64,000 bases of DNA, taken from positions 14,505,420 through 14,569,419 of the forward strand of contig CM020620.1 of NCBI GenBank assembly GCA_009829735.1. Direction: 5' to 3'. Of the stretch, positions 18,665 through 27,039 are shown one piece after another; positions within the stretch are counted from its first letter, which is position 1, and each line of letters begins with the position of its first letter. Below the pieces are notes generated by a model, which saw only the letters and a list, made by a program, of their open reading frames with translations, made no database searches and was not told the origin of the DNA. The stretch comes from Pyropia yezoensis (taxonomy: Eukaryota; Rhodophyta; Bangiophyceae; Bangiales; Bangiaceae). Position numbers and translations under genes: made by a program.

Positions 18665-21034
18665 ATGTCGGACCCCCAGGTACCCGGGGGCGTGGACGAC
18701 CTCCTGCTTGAGGAGGAGGAGGAGGTGATGGTGGACGACGTTCCCGTCTCTGCCACCGCCGCCGAGTGTTTCTTGGCGAGCTCGTCCGAAGACGAGGGCG
18801 ACCGGGTGACCGTTTGCGTGGCTCCGGACGGTGCTCCGGGCGGTTTGTCGTCCGTTTGCAGCGGCACGACGGCTCCGTCGGGTGGCGGGCAACCGCTGGT
18901 AGCTGCTGCGTCTACCCCTACTCCTCCGGCGGCCCGGATGGCTCCTGTCGCCGGTGCCGGCGCGGCTCAAACTCAAGACGGCGTTGCCGGCGTGTCGGGC
19001 GGTTATGGCGGCACCCCGACCGGGACGGCGGGTTAAGACGGCGCGGGTGCCCGCCCGGGTGGTTCATCCGCGGCTGCGGGTGACGGGTCTACCCCTGCTG
19101 CCCCCGAGGTGCCCCCGTCGGGCTCGGGTGGCGGCGTTGCTCTGCCCGCGGTGCCGCGGGCGTCTGGTGGTCAAGGTGGGTCTACACCGATGGCAGTGGA
19201 CTCCGGTAGTTACTCCGGGCGGGCGCCCGCCCTTCTTCTTCCTCCTCGGCCCCGCGCACCTCCGGCACTGGTCCATCTGCCGGTGGGGCTTCCCCCGGAG
19301 CCCCCGATTCTTCCTGGTCCTGCCCGGGTTGCCCCGTTGGGTGGCGGCGTGGCCGTGGCGGCGGGTCAACCCGCCATGTCGATGTCCGACTTGGTGGCTC
19401 GGGTTCGTGGCCTGACTGTGCAAGAGTCAATGGAGTCCGATGGGCGGATGCGGGTGGACTTCCACCTGCCCCATCCCCGTGGAGAGTCATCCCGGCGCGT
19501 AAAGGTGGACCCGAGTTGGGAGCGGGAGTTGGTGCGGTTGGTCAACCAGCCGAACGCGGTGCGGGTGGAACACCATTGGATCCTGAGTCAGCCGGACGAC
19601 CGGCATGCGCAGCTCTGGCGCACCCGGGTGGGACGGGGTGAGGTCTACCTCGACCCCGCCTTCGGGGTATGCGACCTGATTGCTCCCGCGTTGCCGCGGG
19701 AGGTTGACTACCCGGCTAGTGCACGGGGGATTGCGGCGGCGGCGGAGCCGGTTGCGCTTGGGGAGACGGTGGGCGACACCGGTCGGTATCCCGACTTCGA
19801 TTATTACCCGGGAGTATCCCCGTATCTGTCGTTGACGGCTCCCTACCCGCCCATGGCGGGGTTGAAGTCGGCGTCGAGTTGGCGACGTAACCATGGTGTC
19901 ATGGCGGATGCGTTCCGCACCGATATAACGTGTGCGTTGCAGACCGGCAACGGTCGTGCGCCGGTATACACTCCCGTGCGCCCGCCTCTGTGGCAGGAGG
20001 GGTGGGAACCCGCCCCTGCTTTCCGGTTTGATACCGGCTCCTGTCTCCGATACTTCGGGAGTGTGTTGGCCTCCCGGCCGGTCCACCCGTTGCAGGGTAC
20101 CTTCACCCTTGAGGTTACCCTCGGGCAGGCTTCCTCCTTCTTGCTGTCCGTCCGCCGGCAGGGGCGCCTGTTTCATCTTCCGACGGGTGTCCGTCGGCAC
20201 ATCGCGCAGTTGGGCGTGGACCTGATAGCCGCCAAGACCGGGTTGGCCCGGGAGTTCGAGGCCCTGCTGGCTGTTCACGATGCCGTGAACAGGGCTGGTG
20301 TGTTGGCCCTTCCCCCGTACCGGGACCCGCAGGCTGGGGCTTCCCCCTTGCCTCGTCACTCGTTGCGTATCCGGCGTACTCAGCCGGGTGAGCCCAGTTG
20401 CCATGGGTGGGCGTCCACCGAGGCTGTTGCTGACCTGGGTATTCCCATGGTTATCCATGACCCGCTTCAGGTCCTTGCCCCGTGGTTCGGTAACCCGATA
20501 CCGGCGGCGGTTGGCCGTCGTCCCCGAGAGTGGGGCTCTGCGGGTGGGGAGCGTGAGGTGTCCTGTCGTCGGGCGGAGCCCCGCCGGGGTTACGGTGGAG
20601 CCCCTTCGGTGGGGTCCTACCGGGCCTCGTATCAGGTGCCACCGGCTCCGGTGGTGGCCGTGTCGGCTCCTCTGGCTCCTCTGGCTGCGCCAGTGTCCGC
20701 TCCCGCCCCTGTCATACAAGACGGGAGTCCCCGTCTCTGGTATGAGGGCGTTGACGCCCTTGTTGCCCGCGCAATGCGGGAGGGTCTCTCTGTTAGCTGG
20801 GGGGATATCCCCCCAGGTGCTGCGCTGGTTGGGTCAGCGCGTTGCTTCGGTGGCGTGCTTGACCGCCTCCAGAGAGCTCTGGAGGACGTGGAGGCTGGTC
20901 GCAGCACCCTCGTTCAGCTATGCACCGAGGTAACTTGGGTGATTGACCGTCGTGAGATTGCCGACCGGTGGAGCACCGAGGTATACGCGCTTACGCGTGA
21001 GTGGCCTCCCTCGGGCAGTGGGTCTACCCACTAA
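18665..21034 (+). pseudogene. Antisense ORF of gypsy copy A, one nonsense change
   Basis: This frame lies on the strand opposite to gag-pol, between pol and the 3' LTR. It opens at ATG 18665 (MSDPQV...), matching the ATG at 27040 in copy B in sequence and context. It is interrupted only by TAA at 19034-19036, where copy B has CAA, then stays open to TAA at 21032-21034. The N-terminal third is acidic, Ser/Gly/Pro-rich and variable. The rest (from about 19330) is about 94% identical to copy B by eye. No domain is recognised: there is no membrane segment, no protease, RT or integrase motif and no zinc knuckle. The C-terminus has helical segments (GGVLDRLQRALEDVEAG) and ends WPPSGSGSTH. The product is likely truncated in this copy. 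Confidence 0.8.
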
Positions 21035-21513
21035 GGAGGGCTATTGTTTGTGAGGGAGAGGACCCCGGTACCCCTTATGGTGGCCGGGTAGTAGTGAGTA
21101 TAAACTCATCCCCTTTGGGGGCATTGCTTGCCTCTGCTTGCTGCCCTGGGGAGTACCCCTTCTGGCTCAGTGGTGCCTTGCCTCCCATCCAACTTCTTCC
21201 GGTTGGTTCATGCTTGGGGAGGTCATCCTCCCTCACTTTGTGTCTTGGCTTGGGGAGGTCATCCTCCCGTGTAAGCCCCCTAGTTACTTCGATATTTTCG
21301 AAGTTAGCCTTTACCTTTAAGTTAACTTATCAAGGTTCAGGTTTTTACTTAGTTATCTAAGCTTGACTCTACTTAGTTGCCTAAGCTTGGTTCGACTTAG
21401 AAACCTAAGTCTGATTTGACTTAGAAACCTAAGTCTGCCGTAACCATGTCACACCCTACTTAGTAGGTATAAGCCTCACCCCCCAACAGCCGAAGTCGGT
21501 GTCGGTTGGGTTG
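21035..21513. repeat. Convergent zone with tandem hairpins, copy A
   Basis: Between the stop of the antisense ORF and the stop of pol lie repeated short inverted motifs: GGGAGGTCATCCTCCC-like units near 21218-21235 and 21253-21269, then four tandem CTTAG-N4-CTAAG-type units between about 21350 and 21435. The zone is conserved in copy B at 29695-29915. Its position suggests 3'-end formation signals for two converging transcripts. Confidence 0.7.
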
Positions 21514-24500
21514 TTACAGTAGGCGTCGTCGCCTCATGTAAGTCATGAGGAGTTGGCGGGGTATATTCGCCGCCTGTTCCCAGGTGGGTGAGTCGTATCC
21601 GACCCACATAACCCTGACGTACCAGGGTCCTGGTAGGTCCGGGTCGGTGTGTCCGACCACGCCCTCTACTTGGTATGGAATCCCATCCGGTCCCACCGGG
21701 TCATCTGACCGGTGGGTTGTAAGAGCTTCATGTAGCAATCCAGCCGGTACCGGCTGAGGCTGTTCCGGCTTCGGAGCAGGTGTGACATCATTCACACTGA
21801 TGCGTTGGATCTCCGTATCGGAGTGTAAGATAACAGAGTGGTCATCTCTGTGGAGAATCTGGTACGGTCCCTTGACCGGTTGCATGAGCTTGTTCCCTCG
21901 GAACTTCTGGTGTCTGATATAGACCCAGTCACCTGTTAACAGGGTTGCGTTGCGCACCCGTAACCGGGCGTCGAAGTTCTTCTTGTATCGAAGTTGTGTA
22001 CGGTCAAGGGCACCCTTGAGTTTGGGTATCATCCACGATAGCTTGGCCAACCAAGCTAAGTGGATCCGTTCGGCCGGTCGGCCCTTCGGTGTATCATACC
22101 GAGTGCACCTGCCAGGTGGCAGCGTCAGGTTACCGACGCCTAGTGGCATGACCCACTCCAGCGGAGCGATGTTTGTGCTCCGATGTGGCCTGGCATTGTA
22201 TGCCAGGGTGAGTACGGACAGAAGCCTGTCCCAAGTGTTCGTGTGCTCGGCCACGTAGCACTGTAGCATCTTGACGATGGTGCGGTTGAACCGCTCCACC
22301 TGCCCGTTGGTTTGCGGGTGGTAGTCGGATTCCCGACGGGGTTCGATACAGAACATGCCCAGGACCTTAGTGCAGAATGCCGACGTAAGGTTTGCTCCGT
22401 TGTCGGAGAGGAGTTGCTTCATGACTCCGTATGCACTGATCCAGTGGTCAACCACTGCGTTCATGATGGTATATGCCGTATCATTCGGGATGGCTGCCGC
22501 TCGTGACAGCTTAGTGAATCGGTCTGACATGACTAGGATGTACCTGTTCCCTTCTTCCGTTACCAGAAGTGGCCCGAGTATGTCGATAGCGACTTGCTCG
22601 TTGGGCCCATCGGGTGGGAATAGCTTCATGGCAGACGCCTGCCTATGTAGACTCATGCGGTTACGTGCACAGGGGTGGCATCCCCTTACGTGGTCGACCA
22701 CGTCGACGGCCATTGCTGGCCAGTAGAAGAACCTTCGCATTGCTGTGAACATACGTGAACCCCCCGGGTGTCCGGCTGTGGGGTTTTCGTGTTCTCGTTC
22801 CATGACGGCTTGCCGTAAGGACACGGGAACCACGACTTGATGTCGTCCATCGGCGGGTGCCCGCCGGTATATGAGTCGGTCTTCATTCTCGGAGAAGATG
22901 CCGGCCGTACCGGCCAGGAGGTTAGCGCGATGACGTCTACAGTCGTCGTCCTTGGCTTGTGCCTCGCGGAAGTCCGCGAGGGTCAGTGGACATGCTCGGT
23001 GTGCCATGGTATGGTCAACCATACCTTGGGTAGCGTTACCGACAATGCAGACCGGTACCACCGGGATGTCCTCGTCCACCGGGCGGGTATCCCCGCTCGG
23101 GGTGTCGAGTCGAGACAATGCGTCTCCGAGATGGTGGGTTGACCCAGCCTTATACACGGTGCGGCAGTCGTGCTCGGCCATCTTCAACCTCCATCGGGCT
23201 AGCCTCCCATGGCTATCGGAATCCTTGTCACCAAGGTTGAGGAGCCATCGTAGGGGTTCGTGGTCGGACCTCACGATGAACCTGGAGCCCTCCAGGTATG
23301 GACGGAGCAGTTGCACTGCCCATATAACTCCGAGGCATTCACGCTCGGTGGCACTATAGTTACGCTCAGCCGGGTTGAGTGTCCGGCTGAAGTACCCTAC
23401 CGGACGTAGGTCCGGGATAACGTTATCGGTACCGATCAACGTCTCTCCCTGCAACAGGGTGCATCCCACTTGTGTATCACACGCATCGACATCGATGACG
23501 AAGGTACCCCGTCGGTGCGGTAACGCAAGGACGGGCGGGGATAGTAGGGCTCGCTTCAGCGACTCGAATGCCTCCTCTTCGCTAGGCGAAGGGGGTTGGA
23601 GTACCTTGGGCAGGGTACTGCTCGTAAGAACCGTTAACGGTTTAGCTATCCGAGCGAAGTCCTTGACGAACCGTCGGTATACGTTGCACATGCCCAGGAA
23701 GCTCTTGAGCTGCGTCTGGGTGTCAGGGAACTGGGCGTCCCGGAGTGCCCGGGTATTGGCTTCGAGTACCCCTAGTTTACCAGGGGTTATCTGGTGACCC
23801 AGATACTCGACCGTTTGTTGGAAGAAGGCGCACTTCTTCAGACGCAGGATTACCCCGGCGTTCCTCAAGAGGGTGAGTACCTCGTCAACATGTTGCACAT
23901 GGTCATCCATGTTACGCGAGAAGACGATGACGTCATCGAGGTACACTAGGCAGTTACGCCACTTCACCCCCGACAGTATAATGTCGATAGCCCGCTGGAA
24001 TGTAGCGGGGGCGTTGGACAATCCGAAGGGCATCCTTAGGAACTTGTACACTCCACTGTGACAGACGAATGCCGTCTTGGGGATATCCTCGTCCGCCACC
24101 GGGATCTGCCAGTATCCGGCATTGCAGTCGATGGTGGTAAACACCGTAGCTTCCCCCAGGGAGTCGATGCATTCATCCATCCTTGGTAAAGGGTATGAGT
24201 CCTTCTTGGTAACCAAGTTGAGGCGTCGATAATCGATGCAAAACCGAGGGGTTTGATCCTTCTTCGGTACGATAACGACTGGGGCACCCCACTCCGACAT
24301 CGAAGGTCGTATCACCTTCGCTTCGCTCATCCTCTTCACTTCTCCATCAACGATCTCTCGTTGCATAGTTCCCGCTCGGTGCGGTTGTGAGCGGGCGGGT
24401 CGTGCGCCTGGTACCAGGTCTATACGATGTTGGGTTGCCCCAAGGGTACCCAAGGCCCCGCCGGTCCACATGACGTCATGCTTGCTTAGCATCCGTCGTA

Positions 24501-25680
24501 CCCCTTCGGCTACCGAAGGGGGAAGGTGGTCGAGGTCAGCCTCGGCCAGAGCCTTCAGTGCTTCTTGGTCCTTTGGCGGCATGTCCACCGAAGGCGCCGA
24601 TGGGTCAGACTTCTCGTCATCGGGTTGCTGTCGCTCGGTGGTCTCGGCGACCGCCAGCACCTCAAGTGGTTCCACTTGACCTTCCTTGTCAGGGGTAAGG
24701 ATATCTCCTTCGTAGAGCTCGGCAATCCAGAGGATAGTTCCCTTCGGGAGGGTGACTGCCTTACGGCGATAGTTCGCCATCACAAGGAGGGACGACCCTC
24801 CTGCTGGGAGGTCTATGAGACCGTTGGCCATGGTCAACCCATGGCGCTTGTACGTCCGCAGGTTGGACTTGACTCTGCAGATGCCTGCGAGGTCACAGTT
24901 AACCGGGAGGACTGTCTCCGACAACGGCTCAAAGCGAGTTCGCTTGGCCAACCGAAGTGTCTTCGGCTCGACGCTTGCGTACACCTCAGCCACGTTAACG
25001 TGGCTCCCTTGTAGCGTCAGGTCCCTGACGATAGCCGTATGTCCTCGCTTCGTCCCGTCGGCTTCTTGAAGCTCGACGGTCCTCCGGCCTGGCCGGATTG
25101 CATCGACGTGAACGTTGATGAAGGTGCACCCCAGTATGCAGGGCACCGATAGGGTCTCACACACCAGGAAGTCGACTTCCGTAGTGAGTTCCCCGATGGT
25201 AACCCGCAGCGACATCGCTGCGGTCGTGCGAATGAGGCGACCATTCGCGTCCTTGATGGTGGGTCCCCGAGTCACTCTGACTCGCGGAAGCCACTTGTCC
25301 GGGAGGGTATCCTTCCGGATAAGGTTAGGTCCAGCCCCTGTATCCAGTACAGGGTAGTACGATCGGGTCGACTGGGGGTCAACCCCCAGTGTGGCCGATA
25401 CCTTGAAGTTCTCCAAGGTGAACAGCACGTGGCCTACACCGATATCCGGTGTAACTCGGGCATCCTGGACAGGGCCCTTGTCGGGTTCAACGTGACGGGG
25501 CATCCCGTCCTCTCCTCCCAACCTTGGAGGTTGGTCATCAATCCCCTGACGCCGTGCCGTCGGGGCCGGAAGGTGTACCCGGGGGTTGATGCGGCGTCGG
25601 CTCAACCGCGCTCTCCGTGGGGCTTTCCCTGCGGTACTCCGGGGTGGCTTGCTTGGGTAACCCCAGCGCCCCCCGGTCAT
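21514..25680 (-). CDS. pol: Ty3/gypsy Pol polyprotein with chromodomain, copy A
   Basis: An intact frame of 1388 codons begins at ATG 25680, only 8 nt beyond the gag stop. Domains in order: aspartic protease (VLDTGAGPNLI, residues 111-121), reverse transcriptase (FCIDYRRLN, MPFGLSNAPATF and the catalytic YLDD near 23.93 kb), RNase H (FVIDVDACDTQVG, ERECLGVIWAV, RSDHEPLRW), then integrase. The integrase has an HHCC zinc site (HENPTAGHPGG...CHPC) and a DDE core: Asp in IDILGPL, Asp in LSDNGANLTSAF and Glu in NGQVERFN. The C-terminal 60 residues (WYVRVMWVGYDSPTWEQAANI) form a chromodomain, placing the element with the chromoviruses. All catalytic residues are present, so this copy could supply active enzymes. 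Confidence 0.95.
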   Translation of the reverse strand: MTGGRWGYPSKPPRSTAGKAPRRARLSRRRINPRVHLPAPTARRQGIDDQPPRLGGEDGMPRHVEPDKGPVQDARVTPDIGVGHVLFTLENFKVSATLGVDPQSTRSYYPVLDTGAGPNLIRKDTLPDKWLPRVRVTRGPTIKDANGRLIRTTAAMSLRVTIGELTTEVDFLVCETLSVPCILGCTFINVHVDAIRPGRRTVELQEADGTKRGHTAIVRDLTLQGSHVNVAEVYASVEPKTLRLAKRTRFEPLSETVLPVNCDLAGICRVKSNLRTYKRHGLTMANGLIDLPAGGSSLLVMANYRRKAVTLPKGTILWIAELYEGDILTPDKEGQVEPLEVLAVAETTERQQPDDEKSDPSAPSVDMPPKDQEALKALAEADLDHLPPSVAEGVRRMLSKHDVMWTGGALGTLGATQHRIDLVPGARPARSQPHRAGTMQREIVDGEVKRMSEAKVIRPSMSEWGAPVVIVPKKDQTPRFCIDYRRLNLVTKKDSYPLPRMDECIDSLGEATVFTTIDCNAGYWQIPVADEDIPKTAFVCHSGVYKFLRMPFGLSNAPATFQRAIDIILSGVKWRNCLVYLDDVIVFSRNMDDHVQHVDEVLTLLRNAGVILRLKKCAFFQQTVEYLGHQITPGKLGVLEANTRALRDAQFPDTQTQLKSFLGMCNVYRRFVKDFARIAKPLTVLTSSTLPKVLQPPSPSEEEAFESLKRALLSPPVLALPHRRGTFVIDVDACDTQVGCTLLQGETLIGTDNVIPDLRPVGYFSRTLNPAERNYSATERECLGVIWAVQLLRPYLEGSRFIVRSDHEPLRWLLNLGDKDSDSHGRLARWRLKMAEHDCRTVYKAGSTHHLGDALSRLDTPSGDTRPVDEDIPVVPVCIVGNATQGMVDHTMAHRACPLTLADFREAQAKDDDCRRHRANLLAGTAGIFSENEDRLIYRRAPADGRHQVVVPVSLRQAVMEREHENPTAGHPGGSRMFTAMRRFFYWPAMAVDVVDHVRGCHPCARNRMSLHRQASAMKLFPPDGPNEQVAIDILGPLLVTEEGNRYILVMSDRFTKLSRAAAIPNDTAYTIMNAVVDHWISAYGVMKQLLSDNGANLTSAFCTKVLGMFCIEPRRESDYHPQTNGQVERFNRTIVKMLQCYVAEHTNTWDRLLSVLTLAYNARPHRSTNIAPLEWVMPLGVGNLTLPPGRCTRYDTPKGRPAERIHLAWLAKLSWMIPKLKGALDRTQLRYKKNFDARLRVRNATLLTGDWVYIRHQKFRGNKLMQPVKGPYQILHRDDHSVILHSDTEIQRISVNDVTPAPKPEQPQPVPAGLLHEALTTHRSDDPVGPDGIPYQVEGVVGHTDPDLPGPWYVRVMWVGYDSPTWEQAANIPRQLLMTYMRRRRLL

Positions 25681-25688
25681 CCTTCCTC

Positions 25689-26092
25689 TTACTCGTTTCC
25701 CGCCCTTGGTCGGATGCTGTCCGCCGGGACATCCGGCTGAGGAGGTGCCTCCTCGACGGCCATTACTCCACCTGGAGCTGGCTGCCTACCCGGTGCGGGT
25801 CCGGTTGCTCTGGTGGGATACCCCCCGGTGGATGCCTTGCGTTGCGCCGCTGCCCGCCGAGACTCCTCGGAAATGAGTGGGCAGGAAGACACCCAGTGCT
25901 GGGGATCCCCACACAACATGCATCCGGACGTACCGGTCCTCCCTTGAGTTCGCATCGGGGTAGCCCCGTAGCTGCGGTTGCCTCCCTCTGGCGCCCGGGT
26001 GCCTGATCCTTGGTAGGCCTTGGGTCCTTGGGTCAACCGGAACATGGACTCCCCCAACCGGTTGGGTCGGCCCGCAATCTGCGGAGGTGCCT
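25689..26092 (-). pseudogene. gag: Gypsy gag C-terminus, truncated, copy A
   Basis: The frame encodes only the C-terminal part of gag, with the zinc knuckle CMLCGDPQHWVSSC and the end ...PRAGNE before the stop at 25689. It matches copy B gag up to the string GAGGTGCCT and is then cut off by the LTR at 26093. The capsid portion is absent. Confidence 0.9.
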
Positions 26093-26454
26093 TGTAGCAC
26101 AATAGGAATCCGTCGCACGTCCACTCTCAGGGAACACTCACCAAGGGGGATCGGCACCGACGTCACCGGGAGGCCAAGGTTGCTGTCCTTGGAGCGCAAG
26201 CCACGGGACCAAGATGGGAGCCCAAATGGGAGGGGTTTGTTGTTTATCTTGGCCGGCGGTGGATTCGCCGCCGGCCACCTCGTTATAAACCCTCGGAGAC
26301 ACTACTAACTACCCTCCACCCCAAGATGCAAGTCCCTCTGGTCATACGTAACTTATAGATACCGTGACCAGTACGGACTCTCAATTGAAAGTTAAGGATT
26401 AGAAGTAGCCCCCCCTGATATTAGGGTCACAATACGGACAACCATATTGCTACA
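26093..26454 (-). repeat. 3' LTR of gypsy copy B
   Basis: This 362-nt LTR has TGTAGC...GCTACA ends. A plus-strand TATAAA lies at about 26284-26289, 750 nt upstream of the ATG of the antisense ORF and pointing at it. A minus-strand CTATAAG lies near 26352-26358 for sense transcription. Confidence 0.95.
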
Positions 26455-27039
26455 TATCCCCCCCTTAGATTCGGCCCGTCCTCGGGTCGAGTTGCATTCG
26501 GGTTACCGAATGTAAGTGGGTCGCGTGACCGTTTACCCGTCGGGTGGGGCTTTGCGCCCCGTCGCGACAGACACCCCTTTTCGAGGTTGTCCGAGGAGGG
26601 TGCCCCCCTTTGTGTGGTACACACACGATCCGTTTTCCGGACCGTTAATTTCCCGATGCGGGTTTTTGTTCACGACCCCCCTTTCCGAGGGGTGGTGCAA
26701 GCGGATCCGCCACCAGGTGCCTGGTGGTAGGGGGGTCCCTCTCGTGTGGGCGATTGAGTGGGGGGCGGGGGCTGCCCGCGTTGCGTGGGGGCGGTTGGGG
26801 GTGACCCCGCTTGCTTACCCCGTGTGTGGGGGTGGCCCCGTCCCGCCCAGGTGCCTGGGTGGAGCGCGGTCGTAGCCCCGTGGGGCGCGGGTCGACCCGC
26901 GTGCCTGCGGCGCTTCTCGTGGCCGTTTGTGGTCATAAGCGCGGGTGCCCGCGCTTCCCTGGCTCGTCCCGGTTAACCCACCGTACCGGGTCGCAGCCGT
27001 CGACGGCTTGTGGGCGCGGGGGACTCCGCACCCGTTATC
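26455..27039 (+). promoter_or_regulatory. Polypurine tract and leader of antisense ORF, copy B
   Basis: The minus-strand polypurine tract AAGGGGGGGATA occupies 26466-26455. The rest, about 570 nt, lies between the LTR and the antisense ATG and is conserved in copy A (18094-18664). It contains no supported gene and would be the 5' leader of a plus-strand transcript started in the LTR. Confidence 0.6.

Larger units (their letters stand above)
17718..26092 (-). mobile_element. Ty3/gypsy element copy A, 5'-truncated, with antisense ORF
   Basis: On the minus strand the order is truncated gag (26092-25689), complete pol (25680-21514), a convergent hairpin zone, an 823-codon-family frame on the opposite strand (18665-21034), polypurine tract (18093-18082) and 3' LTR (18081-17718). 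The 5' part of gag, leader and own 5' LTR are missing: gag ends abruptly where the LTR of copy B begins. Pol is fully open here, while the antisense frame carries one stop. Copy B shows the opposite pattern. Confidence 0.9.

Noticed and set aside
19487-20719. 410-codon minus-strand frame opposite the antisense ORF of copy A
   Set aside because: It is in the same strand sense as gag-pol and could have been an env-like gene. It is Arg/His/Gly-rich, shorter in copy B, and codon changes between copies favour the plus-strand frame instead.
21340-21450. CTTAG/CTAAG repeats considered as a CRISPR-like or integron array
   Set aside because: Units are adjacent hairpins without unique spacers, occur identically in two retroelement copies and sit in a eukaryotic genome.
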